A stretch of DNA of 64,000 bases, from positions 95,687,319-95,751,318 of the forward strand of contig CP136066.1 in the NCBI GenBank assembly GCA_032622095.1. Reading direction: 5' to 3'. Below the pieces are notes generated by a model that was not told where the DNA came from, searched no databases, and saw nothing but the letters and a program-made list of their open reading frames with translations. A program made the position numbers and the translations under genes. Origin of the DNA: Siphonodentalium dalli (Eukaryota; Mollusca; Scaphopoda; Gadilida; Siphonodentaliidae). Shown here piece by piece: positions 47,821 to 59,857 of the stretch (the first letter of the stretch is position 1; each line of letters starts with the position of its first letter).

Positions 47821-48230
47821 TCTTGAAAGTAAATATGGACAAATGCCAGATAGTATGGATGGGAACAACGAATAACTGTACTTCCACGCCTGTCACATAA
47901 TGGCAAACTAAACTCTCAGAAACCTTCACTGTATACTATATAGGCAAAACATTAGTACTCACTTACAATGTACCTGGTCATATTATAGATCTAAATTAGA
48001 CGAGTAAGATTGATGAAATCAAACAGTCTATCGATAAATGTAAACACAGGTCAGTGCCGCCCATTGGAAGGGAAGGACTGTAGTTATTACATCCCATCTG
48101 ATCCCGAAACTGGTACACTGCATTTTAGCTATGTCAAACCCCAACAAAACGTGTTCGACAACAATACACTACTGTCCAAATTCTTCGGGAATGGGAAACG
48201 AGACAGAATAAAATGAACAGAACTTTTTCA
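47821..48230 (+). pseudogene. L1/Tx1-like LINE fragment (C-terminal reverse transcriptase region)
   Basis: Pieces in alternating frames resemble the end of an L1-type ORF2. They are KVNMDKCQIVWMG (the nM-d-K-t-k-v-m-w-i-G thumb motif), KIDEIKQSIDKCKHRSVPPIG (k-I...W-k-x-R-x-L-t-x-i-G-r), and LLSKFFGNGKRDRIK (f-k-F-l-W-n-G-k-r-d-r-I-k). Stops and frameshifts abound. It belongs to a different LINE clade from the element at 50104-59411. Confidence 0.7.
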
Positions 48231-48484
48231 AAATAATAAGTATGCACGGGGGGTCTGCGAATGTTAAAGATGAACAATCCTATTAAACGCCCCTAAATTA
48301 ATATTTCGTAGCTTCGGGGTAACAAAATATTTTATTCGAGTCGAGGAACCCACCCACCAAAAGCTCAGAGTTATCCTATATCGGTATTTGTAATCTGTTA
48401 TTTTTCACCACCGGGAATATTTGACGGCATGGCAAAAATCAGCTGACTTCTTACAGAAATGGTATAGACATGCATGCGCGCACG

Positions 48485-50103
48485 CAGTTATAGTCTGGTC
48501 GATAAAAGGTTTGACCTAGAAAAAAATTGGACTAAGTTGGTTTGTATACCATTTTGAAGAGGAATATATCCTCTATAACATATCCAAAATCCGCTAAAAT
48601 CCGCTTTGAGCATTTTTTGTAATTCAAAATGGCGTCCAATATGGCTGCCATTTTCCTATAAGTCAGCTTGAAGCAATTATAGTGAGAACATATTGTCATA
48701 CGTATTCACATGTATACACTTTTGTGAAGCTAAGACATAACGCCACCGTATGTGCCAAAATTGGAACTCCCCCCGTCCAAGATGGCCGCTAAAATGGCGA
48801 CCGGAAGTGGAATTTTAAAGTTTTTCACTAATATATTTTAAGATAAGTTTCTGTGGTTTGGAACTGGTTGAGAATTGTGACTTTATTTTGTATTTAGCAT
48901 GTTAACTGACCATTGGAGCAATGAAATATGCTATTCGTGGGGTCCATACCCCTTCCGATCACTCAACAATTCTATTTTACAAAACGCGGTATAACATTTT
49001 AGAAAAGATCCCCATTGGGTTTCTAGTCATATTTCATCAAGAAGTGGGAAGAACTGTGTACTGTAAGTGATGCATTCTATATCTTATTGATATTCGAACT
49101 CAATGGTACCAAAATTGTCACTTTGGCTCAAAATGGCTGTCAAAATGGCCGCCAAAATATGGAAAATGTTAATTGTTATCCCAGCGTGCCATGCAACCGC
49201 TTACAAGTTGTGGTGATGCACACACTTGACAATTATGTCTTATATAGCTTGACTACTAACATTTCTGATGTACCTTGTGTATTTGTTACTATTTCAACCA
49301 CTGAAATTGCCAGAATTATTCGGAATTTTATGTCACAAACCTGAAATCAAAATCGGCAAAAAATCGCTGTTCAGGTTTGAGCCATTGTTTAAAAGTAAAA
49401 TGGAACTATGTTTGGTAACAAAGATGTTTATTGTTTTGATATGTGTTACATGATGTGTCACACTGAGGTGTTTCAGACAAAATTACTCAAGATGGCTTCC
49501 AAAATGGCAACCAAATTTGGTAAACATTATTATATACATATACATATGTGTATATACGTGGTGTATATGTATGCATAATCAATTGTGACTCACGTGCTAC
49601 TTAATCAACTAAATGTTCTATTCTGGTTGTCCCGGTACCATACGAGGCATGACAAGTTCATTTTGAGGAATGCAATATGGATTTTGCCAAAAACGTCCTT
49701 GTTTTTGAACGGAAATGGACAGAACGTTGAAACGGAACTGAGAGTGATCATATTATGTGGATATTCTGGCCCATTAGCTTCAACATTAATCAACTTAATA
49801 CAGTGTGTATGTCTGTTGAATGTATGGTCATATGCGATGTGAGTAGGTATACATGTAGCTATTGTATTCATGAATGATGTGAATAGTTATACAATGTGTG
49901 ACTATGTGGTCATGGATGGGGTGTCCATGGTGAGGTGCATATATGGTGAAGTGTGATGTGAACATGTTTACAGTGAGTGTCTGTCTGGTCATTGAAATGG
50001 TGTATGGCCATAACGAGAGCGGCTACACTGTCATGTATGTCTATATGGAGTGACTGTGTGGTCAGGGGAGGGCTGTACATGTGTACATTGGGTGGCTGTA
50101 ATG
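48485..50103. mobile_element. half copy of the giant foldback family (left arm plus minisatellite)
   Basis: From about 48690 it follows the inner arm of the 27306-33372 element (ttgtgaagctaagacataa; caagatggccgc-aaaatgg; cattggagcaatgaaat; gatgtgtcacac; gaggcatgacaa). It then enters the same minisatellite (49800-50103). The outer 48485-48690 part does not match the outer arm of the 6 kb copy, so a different subfamily is likely. Instead of a right arm, a retrotransposon block begins at about 50104. Confidence 0.8.
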
Positions 50104-50349
50104 AGAAATTCAAGATGGCGTCGTAAACAAACAAAAAAAAATTTGGTGGAAAATAAAACTCAAATTTCTTCTCTTATCCAACGGGATCGGTAATAATTCT
50201 AGTGGCAGATGATATACAACTGAACCGAGAAACCCTACAACTGAAATTCATTCTAACACAGTAAGGTTTAAAGCGTAATTTGACTGTAATTTGACTCTAA
50301 ATTCCTAGCCGATTTCGGAACACCTATTCTCGTGATACGATATACTAAA

Positions 50350-51308
50350 ATGCCCGGCGACAAACGACCCCCGGCAAGTTCCACGTCCAGTGTCAGTGGC
50401 GACGACAGCATGCACGGAGACCCGCGGAATCCCACATCAAACAGAACGAAAGGCATGCCGCCAAAGAAATTAAAAACGTCAGAAATTAAAAAAAATCAAC
50501 AGAAACTGAACTTTGTTACAGAAACCGAGATAACACAAACGAGTTCTTTAGAGGCAGCTCTGGCACAGATTAACGCTAAACTCGACACAATGGTGACGAA
50601 AGATTACCATGATCGAAGCATCGAACCCCTTGTTAAACTTGACAGCCTCAATGAAATAATCACTAAACTAAAAACTGATTTTGATGACAAAATTGAAGTA
50701 GTGAAAGATGAATGCAGAGGTAGAGTGTATAATACAGAGTTGAGGATGGATGCACTGGAGAAGCAAATGGGTGGTCTGAGAAAAGATGTAGAAAACAGAG
50801 ATGATAAGGTGAAATCACTGGAAAGAGAACTGATAGTACAAAGGGAGAGAAATAACAAACTGGAACAGCAGACACGAAAGGACAGTATCAGGATTTTTGG
50901 TATAGCAGGGGATAGCAACACAGAAACATTGGATGAGTGTGAGAAAAAATGTGTTGCCTTACTGAATGATAAATTATCATTGAACATAACCCAGATTGAC
51001 ATCAGCATAGCACATAGAATAGGTAAATTCCTACCAAACAACCACAATTTCAGAAGCATAATCTGTCACTTTGTTTCGCGAAGAACAAAAAATGCTGCTG
51101 TGAGTAACAGAAGGCTTCTCGAAGGCTTCTCAATGGCTCAGGAATTGTTATCAAGGAGGACCTTACTGAACTCAACTCTGACTTGATGAAAAAAGCAAAA
51201 GAGAGATCAGATGTAACAGACACTTGGTCAGTTGGAGGAAAGGTGTATGTTAAATACAGTGATACATCAAAGAAAGTCAAGCAGATACAAAAATTATCTG
51301 ATGTGTAA
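50350..51308 (+). pseudogene. LINE ORF1 protein (coiled coil plus RRM-like domain), frameshifted
   Basis: The start is the ATG of MPGDKRPPASSTSSVSG. The N-terminal 70 residues are polar and Lys/Ser-rich. A heptad-like coiled coil follows (about residues 75-175: LEAALAQINAKLD, RMDALEKQMGGLRKDVENRD, SLERELIVQRERNNKLEQQ). Next is an RRM-like RNA-binding segment (RKDSIRIFGIAGDSNTETLD ... ISIAHRIGK ... IICHFVSRRTK). The C-terminal part (IVIKEDLTELN ... TWSVGGKVYVKYSD) is in another frame and ends at TAA 51306-51308. The shift comes from an 11-bp tandem duplication (51110-51120 and 51121-51131). Such proteins bind the element's RNA as trimers. This copy would make a truncated protein ending at 51186. 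Confidence 0.85.
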
Positions 51309-54300
51309 CTTGTATGTGTGCACTAACTAGCACACATGAACTTACAAAATAATAAACTGTTTAAATGGGCAAAATTGAGCTCATGAATATGCATCCATCA
51401 TTTGTTTTTCATTAGAATGATGAATTTTGTAAATAATATTGACATTGTTACTTTGTTTACAAGCTTAACTCATATATGTAGTTATAGATGAAAAGTTTAA
51501 TATGCAGTTCTGCAAGAATACAGTTGTCCATCTGAATACATATGCAAAGTATAAAGCATAACAGTATTTCATAGCAATGTAAGTGTATGTATGTATATGT
51601 GTGTATGTATGTGTATGTGTGTGTATATGTGTATATATATGCATATATATGCAAATATATGTATATATGTATGTATGTATGTATATATATGTATATGTGT
51701 GTATGTATATGTATGGGTATATATAAAAATATTTCCACATCAGTGTTCCAACTAAGGTTATATATATATTGCACACTAAGACTGATATCTGAGTTCAAAA
51801 CAGCAAAACATGAAATTTTGAATATTGCAAAATGGTCATCCATTAATCAATCACCAAATATTCTTCGCCACAATAATACTTTATGAAGAAAATGTAATCT
51901 GCATGTGATAACAATCATAAATGATTCTATTAATTACCAGGTCTGAAATAGCAGAAGAAAAATATTTATATCATAATATTATTAATTATTATATTATATC
52001 ATATCATTATGATATATTTGGAAATATTGTTGGATTTCGTGTTGAAATAGGTATTATAGTGTAACTAATGGTGGAATACAAAGTGTGTGTTAAAATAAGA
52101 ATTTCAGTTTCATCATGTAAAATACCTTACTTTTGAATAAATACTATTACCCCATATTAACTTAATAACAATCAAACAAAAAAGATATATCACTAAAATA
52201 CCACCGAAACAGCACAAAGTCCATAGATATACTCTGGATGCCTATGTCATGCTATATTCCTGTCATATCATTGCCATGTATTGAGATCTAGAAATATTTT
52301 GCGGGGCCCTTAGAGATGGCATTTATTTTTATCCAAAAAGGCTCTGAAGTTACTCAGGGCTATAAAATAATCTTGTTGATTATAATGGAGACAAGCCGGT
52401 TGGTATGAATTCTGTCCAAAAAAAAAATAAAAAAATTCTCAGCTTTCACAAACTTGGACAGGAAACATTACTATTTATAGTATACTACAACAGTTCTGAT
52501 TGAAACACGACACAAAATATATATGGCAACAATTCTAATTTGTTATGAATTCTGTCACAAGGGAAAAAAAAATATATATACTGTTTCCAAATTTCAATTC
52601 AGCTTCCATAACACCTGGACAGGAATTGTTACTATTAATAAAAAGTTGATGACCGAAATGTTTATGATTGAAAAACTAAATCTATATATGTTTATATATA
52701 TATATATATATATATATATGCATGTATATGCATGTATGTATGTGTATATATATGTATATATTAAAGTGATCAATTATATCCGGTATGAATTATATTACAT
52801 AAGAAAACTAAACTTAAAAAAACAAAAACAAAAACAAAAAAACTTCATCCTCTAGAAACTTAGACATGAAATGTAACTCTCTGTAGAATATTTACAACAT
52901 TTTGGATTTAATAATTGGAAAACAAACAATAAATATATATATAGACAAATAAATAATTAACAGACAAAATTTCCTCTTTCGTTAAATATTGTGTCAGCAT
53001 AACAAATAAATATCCCGATTGTTATGGAAGTGCTGTATGAAATAAATAGATCATCTCTAGGGGTCCTCAAATTATTCAAGGAGACTCTCTGATTATGTGA
53101 TGCCGGAACGAATCAGTGTACTTACTATTATAGCAAGACGGAACCTGACCATCAACTAAATGTTATTCACCTAAATTCACCATCATGAACAGAGAATTAT
53201 AAGAACTTATAAAGATTATACAGTTCCACATATTCCACATTAGGCTATACATGTATATGTAAGTGTTATAATTATATGCATATGTTATAGGACCCAAATG
53301 ATGTAGTCATACAGCAGAATACTATACTATACCATACTGTACTATACTGAACAGTGCTATACTATAGTATACTATGTTGTATTATTCTATGATGTAGTAT
53401 ATTATACTATACTATGATATACTGTACTTTACTATGTTTATCATACTATACTGCACCGTGATACATGTGTATACTATGTTATACTATACCGTACTATACT
53501 ATAGTACTATGCTGCGGTGTACTATACTATACTAGTATGAATTTGGGTTGTCCCTCTTTATTTACAAAGATATACATACAGAAACTTCCATAAATATGTC
53601 AATACTGTAAAGGATAGATAATAAACTGTGCCACTTTATGAGTAAAAATGCATTTGTACACAGAGGTTGTAATCACTGACTGTTGTGCTGTTTTTTAAAG
53701 ATATTTTTGGGGTTCTGGGTATATAGTATTGACAATACTATATACCTAGAGCTCCAGAGGGGTCTGGAGAAATGGCATAGCAGTCGGTGATTCCAACTTC
53801 TGTGCATTTGTAGCTAGCCACATAGCTTATAGATTTAGTCCAGAATCCCTATTGTGGCTATGGTGTAGTCATAGTGGAGAATAATGGTATGCTCTTCATA
53901 TAAACTTCAATTTGGTGCAATTCATTGTTTCTCACTCTGTGCATACCATGTGTAATTAGTCACATAGTTTATAGGGGTCTTGTCCAGAATCTCTTGTCTG
54001 GCTACTGTACAGCCATAATGGATATTCATGGTATACATGTAACTTATATAGCTTGATACTATTCAGTACCTCTCATTCGGAGCAAATCATTATTATTACA
54101 CTCTATTGCAAATAATGTTATTGTTTTCTGTAACTACTGGTACCTATCACTGTGTACCACCCTATGCTAGCTATACTAATACAAAGTTGTGTTATCACCC
54201 TTTATTTAGAAAGTCCAGAAATATCCATACTTATATCAATTATATGTCACTATTGCTCGAGATGGAAATTAAACTAAGTCATTCCACGAGTAAAACTCTA

Positions 54301-55330
54301 TTCATTTGGGATCTAGTCACATATTGTGTATAACTATTTAAAATCTCTACTCTGGCTACCCCATTTGGATCTAGCCACATATTCTGTATATCTAGTCAAA
54401 ATCTCTACTCTGGCTACCGTGTACTACCGATTAGAGTGGAGAATCGTCAACCATGCTGGCATGATCTACATAGCTAGGTATATTATTATTCGCATTGAAC
54501 TCAATAGACCCAATTGCATATTAGAACATAATTACTAATTCACACAAAAATGCTACTTACCATCCAGCTGGAGCCAATATCCACAAAAGATAAACGCATA
54601 AATGCCTGTTGGATAAATCATGTTTGTCACATAATTATTATTGTCTTCAATCAGTCAATGCACGCTGTATTCAAAGATTATTATTATTTCTTTAAATCAA
54701 CTGGCATTCACCTATTAACTCCATCCTCAACATGTACACAAATCATCGAAGATAATAGAATGAATTATATATTCCAATTAAGAAGTATTCCCGGCACATA
54801 AGATGATAAACGACAAGTTCTCGACACAGGCTTTCGGCGCAACAGGTCGCGCGTCATCGTGTGTCTACACTTCACTAGTCCGAGAGGCAGGATACATACG
54901 TGCATCAGGTGACAAACAATCATAATATTTAGAAGTGTTGGGTTCATCACGGAAAGATACAGTAAGCGCGAGAACTGTCGTGCTCTCTTGATAATTTCCA
55001 ATGTTGTGGATGGGGTGGTTTGGGGTGATAATGCCGAAACTCAATAATGGGTATTGATCAACATGCATGGATGCCATATGCATATATACCGTTGTATATG
55101 TAAAAATATATACATTTTATGCACCTGTGATTTACATATGTAATTTGTATATGAGCTTACTCATCCTTGTTAATAATTATTAATTATTTATCACTATGTA
55201 TACATGCCATATGCATATATACCGTTGTGTGTATATATGTATGAATATACATCTACAGATTGTATGCACCTGTGATTTACATATGTATATGAGCTTATAC
55301 TCATCCTTGTTGATAATTATTCATCTATAT
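51309..55330. repeat. AT-rich low-complexity interval between the two LINE ORFs
   Basis: Holds a (GTAT)n/(GTGTAT)n microsatellite at 51585-51720, a TA run at 52695-52720 followed by (ATGT)n, an A-rich patch at 52815-52842, and a long ACTATACTATAC-type stretch at 53317-53540. An eroded tandem repeat with tagtccagaatc...tggctac motifs lies at about 53800-54430, and a 125-bp duplication at about 55073-55325 (gccatatgcatatataccgttgt). All open frames here look like repeat artefacts, and no reverse-transcriptase motif was recognised. Confidence 0.7.
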
Positions 55331-55674
55331 AATCTTTATTTGATAACATATTGACACCAGGTTGGTCCAGGTCTTCTCGTGCTGAGGCCGACTGGGATGT
55401 TGGGATGGCGAGATGCTGGCACCGCGCCATCCCAGTATCTTGGCTGGATTTAGTACGAGAGGACTTGGACTAACAACAGGTATGCTATATTTATACTTTC
55501 ACCAGCATTTCACGGATAAACCTCATATTGATATAATTCCACCAAAACTTGAATTAATATTTGGTAAAATGATATTCGTATTTGTTTCCATGCATACGTA
55601 TCGATCTTCCGCACGACAACATAAACATATGGCGATACCGGGGCGTACATTACAACAATTTAGAAATTTCAACT

Positions 55675-58600
55675 ATGTCTGCAAATAGCATAACTTTGAG
55701 TGAGGTTATGGATGCGTGTGCACAAGATTTCGCGGCAAAATGGTCTCAAATAGAAGGAGATGAATTCGATCCCGATAACATCCAACTTTGGAATCAAAAT
55801 ACATGCCAATATTTCTCGCCTACACAGGGTAAAAAAATGCTCTCAAATAATATAAAATTCTCTATCTTCGGACTAAACTGCAGAAGCCTTAACGCAAATT
55901 ATGGAGATCTAAAAAACCTACTTTGTGATTTGAAAACAGAAGAAAATGTGTTCGATGTTATAGCCCTAACAGAAATATTCAAAGTGCATAGTTCTTCAGA
56001 TTTTTCACTTCCAGGATATCACCCCTTAGAATTCAAATCTCGACCTGATGGTGACGATGCCAGAGGTGGTGTTGGTATTTATATTAAGGAAAATCTTCAA
56101 TATAAACCCAGACCAGATTTGACAATATTTATACCACACGTAATAGAAACATTATTTATAGAAATACACCGAGGAGCGAGCGATAATTATATAATAGGAT
56201 GTATTTATAGACCGAACACAGCACCAAAGGCCGACTTGGACAAATTTATGTTGAAATTCGATAATATATTAGAAAAATTGAACAATGCCAAGTCTTACAT
56301 AATAGGAGACCTCAACATCAACCTTTTAAATTTCGACACGCATAAAAAAACTAACGATTTCATAAACAATGTCTTCACTAGAGGATTTGTGCCCATGATA
56401 ACGAAACCTACAAGAATGACTGAGCACTCTGCTACCCTAATTGACCACATCTATACCAACAAAGTACAAGGTGGTCACCAAACAGGGATAATTACTTGCG
56501 ACATCTCCGATCATTTCGGTATATTCCTCTCCGAATCAAACAAACACAAACCCATAAAACCCCCTCACAAAAAAGCCACGTACAGGAACTACACCCCAAA
56601 TAATGTCAACATTTTCAAAAACTTGTTAAAATCATGTAAATTCGACTCAGTTCTCAGTTGTAACTCCCCTAATAAGGCATATGATTTGTTTTTGGACATA
56701 TATATGAACGCGCATGATCTAGCTTTTCCTCTAATAACACGAAATGTACCAAAAAAATATATAAAGCGCGAACCATGGATGACACCTGGACTAATCAAAT
56801 CCTCTATTACTAAGCAAGAATTATACTCTAAAAAACTGAAGGCACCATCAGAAACAAATAAAATCGCCTATTTAAATTATCGTCAATTATACAATAAACT
56901 AATAAGAAAATGTTAAAATAATTATTATTGCGGTAGTCTAGAAAAAAATAAGAATGATATAAAAAACACATGGAAAATTCTTAAAAATGCCATCAATAAA
57001 AATCAAAAATCATGCAACTACCCTCAGACATTTAATGATAACGATACAGAGCTATCTGACCCAAACATAATAGCCGAAAAATTCAATGACTACTTTTCAA
57101 CAATCGGTCGAAACACCAGCAACTCTATACACACTGAAAATGACGCAAATTTCACTGATTATCTTCGAAATAGGCGAACAAACGAATTTGAAATCGAACC
57201 TACATCGATACAGGAAATAGTATTGACATGTTATACTATGAAAGGGAAAATGAGTAAAGATTACAACGGCATATCGACCGCACTTATGAAAGAGAGTATC
57301 TTCATAATAGCTCCACCACTTAAGCATATATTTAATCTATCGTTTGAACAGGGAATATTCCCAATGAAAATGAAAATTTCCAAAGTAGTCCCCATTCCTA
57401 AAATAAATAACTCTAAGGAATTAACAAACTATCGCCCAATCAGTATCCTGCCATCGTTCTCTAAACTACTTGAAAAAATTATGCAAAAACGATTAGTAGA
57501 TTTTCTAAATGAACATGAAATCTTGTATAAACACCAATATGGATTTAGACCAAATCACTCAACATTTCATCCGATTATGCACCTTTTAGACCATCTCGTT
57601 AAAAATAATGATAAACCGACACGGGATTCCACCTTAGCTGTATTTATTGATTTATCTAAAGCATTCGATACGATCGACCACGACATACTGATATCGAAAC
57701 TTGACCACTATGGCATCAGGGGTGTAGCAATGTCATGGTTCCATAGTTACCTGAATGAGAGGAGGCAATACGTTGAATATAGTGGGAGTACTTCTCACCT
57801 TATAAATACTTCCTGTGGAGTCCCCCAAGGCTCAATTCTTGGGCCGATTATTTTTTTAATATACGTGAATGATATGGTAAATTCTACAACAATGGACATT
57901 TTATCGTATGCCGATGACACTACACTATTCACAAGCGGTAAAGATGGCGAACTAGTACAAAGTTATGTCAACAATGAATTAGCCAATGTATCCGATTGGT
58001 GCTGCTGTAATAAACTATCAATTAATATTAATAAAAGCAATTATATGCTTTTACACCCCCAAAACAATGACAACAAATGGAATACTTTGACATTAAAGCT
58101 AAATAACATTCAATTGAACCGGATATGGAATCTTGGGCGTGAATCATCGACACGATTTCTAGGTATCCACATTGATGAAAACTTGACATTCAAAAAGCAC
58201 ATATCCATAATCTGCTCCAAAATATCACATGCAATCTATTGCATCAATAAGGTGAAAAACTTTTTCCCAAGTAAAGCATTGAAAACATTGTACTATGCAC
58301 TGATTCAAAGCCACTTAGTTTATGGTAACCAAATATGGGGTCATGTCCCGGAAGTCAAGAAAGTATTCCTATTACAAAAACGAGCATTGCGTATAATATG
58401 CAATAAGAAGTACAGGAGTCACACAGATCCACTCTTTAAAAAAGAGAAAATCTTGAAAATATATGACTTACACACTCTCAATTCGTCAATTTTCATGCAT
58501 GACTGGTGTTATAATCGCCTGCCCGCGTCTTTTGGAATGATGTACAACAAACGAGCAAAATCAACACCTAGACACCCGAATCCCGTACTATTAGAACTAC

Positions 58601-58791
58601 CTAGAACTGACTGGTCGGGAAAACTACCCCACCACGCCTTCCCCACAACATGGAACAATATGGAAAAAGATTATACATCTTGCCAAAGCAGGCACACATT
58701 GAAGAAGCGCTTACAGATAGCCATGCTGAGAAATTACCCAGAAAATGTACGATGTAAAAACAAAGGATGTCCCGACTGTGCTCTTAAATAA
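55675..58791 (+). pseudogene. LINE ORF2 (endonuclease and reverse transcriptase), Jockey/CR1-type, one in-frame stop
   Basis: The start is the ATG of MSANSITLSEVMDACAQDF; translation is open for 1038 codons except TAA at 56914-56916. Endonuclease (residues about 60-290): LNCRSLNANYGDLKNL, ALTEIF, GGVGIYI, YRPN, GDLNINLL, LIDHIYTN, SDHFGIF, with the catalytic Glu, Asp, Asn and His residues present. Linker: PWMTPGLIKSSI, then, after the stop, NTWKILKNAI and IAEKFNDYFSTIG. Reverse transcriptase: LTNYRPISILPSFSKLLEKI, YGFRPNHST, IDLSKAFDTIDHDIL, GVPQGSILGP, YADDTTLF, NKLSININKSNYM, FLGIHIDENLTFKKHI. The C-terminus is Cys-containing (CKNKGCPDCALK). The protein would nick DNA and prime reverse transcription on the target. 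All catalytic motifs are intact, so the copy is recent. Confidence 0.93.
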
Positions 58792-59411
58792 TACGAACAT
58801 TCACACCGGTGTTCACACTATCGCATTCTCGTTCCTAAAAATGCCCATATACTACCATGCATCATAATACTACCGTACATCATTAGGACTTCTCTAACAA
58901 TGACCCTATACCCCTAGACATACATATAAACATTATATATTTGTACTGTTAATTTGAACTATCCCTAAACCTCACTCAATACAAAGACTTTCCGGCGATC
59001 TATATAGATTCCTCTTATAAAAACTAAATACTTTGTTCTTAAAATACCCATGGAACTGGAATCGAAACTGTTCATATGTGTTAGAAAATATGAAAAGTTC
59101 AAAACATTATTATGGAGAGATAATGGATTATCGATCTTATAACTAGTCTGGATTGTCTCACAACCACACCGATACTTGTTTGTGATATGCCCTAAATACT
59201 ATGTTCTAGATACTTTTATATGTATATGATTATAGTCTGTACGTGTGCGTGGATATGAAATACAAGCCATCGATTCAATTATTTATAGTGATATAGGGGG
59301 TAGCAGGAAGACAGCCCGATAGGGCTAGGCTAACCCCCAGCAATATACAACATTACCTTTTATGTGTTACTTCCATTGTATTATTCATGTGTATATTGTA
59401 AATAAATTATC
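58792..59411 (+). other. LINE 3' UTR with terminal stem-loop
   Basis: Follows the ORF2 stop. Near the end, GGGGGTAGC (59296-59304) can pair with GCTAACCCCC (59329-59338), and inside it AGCCC (59313-59317) with GGGCT (59322-59326), making a nested hairpin. A polyadenylation-like AATAAA stands at about 59400, close to the junction with the minisatellite. Such 3' hairpins are often the recognition site for the element's reverse transcriptase. Confidence 0.55.
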
Positions 59412-59857
59412 CTATGGGTGGGTGTATATGTATACATATTTTGGATGTATGGTAATGGATGGGTGTATGTATAAATATGGTGTGGTTGTATGGTTATGGG
59501 CAATGTGTATATGTGTACATGGAATGACTGCACGGCCATTGTTGAAATGTATATGCATACATGGAGTACACGTTGATGGCCACTGGCGGCTAGTGTATAT
59601 AGCGAGTGACCTCATGGTGATGGGTGGGATGTATATGTTTATATGTATGGCCTATTGTATTGCCATCGGTGGTGTGTACAAGCATACAGTGAATAGCTGA
59701 ATGCTCATGGAGACGGTGTTTAAGTATACAGCGAGTGGCTGAATTGTCACGGTTGAGCTGTATATGCAAGTCTGAAGTGTACGAATGGCCGTGTGTGCGG
59801 GGTATTGGTATATCTAGAAGGGCTGTATGGTCATTGCTGAGATATATATACACACCT
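59412..59857. repeat. minisatellite (same family as 29126-31490)
   Basis: Units such as gggtgtatatgtatacata...ggatgtatggtaatggatgg and cctcatggtgatgggtggg recur at about 45 bp in the same orientation as at 49800-50103. The array is therefore read as one block split by the retrotransposon insertion. Confidence 0.8.

Larger units (their letters stand above)
50104..59411 (+). mobile_element. non-LTR retrotransposon block (ORF1 and ORF2) inserted in minisatellite
   Basis: Minisatellite units end at about 50103 and resume in the same orientation at about 59412, so everything between may have been inserted there. The block starts gagaaattcaagatggcgtc, has ORF1 at 50350-51308, a long AT-rich interval, a 5'-UTR-like piece from about 55330, ORF2 at 55675-58791, and a 3' region ending in ...gtaaataaatta. 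Either it is one element with an exceptionally long inter-ORF spacer, or two related insertions side by side. The exact target duplication could not be fixed. Confidence 0.65.

Noticed and set aside
51457-51843. 128-codon Tyr/Ile/His-rich frame as a membrane protein
   Set aside because: It is an artefact of the (GTAT)n microsatellite.
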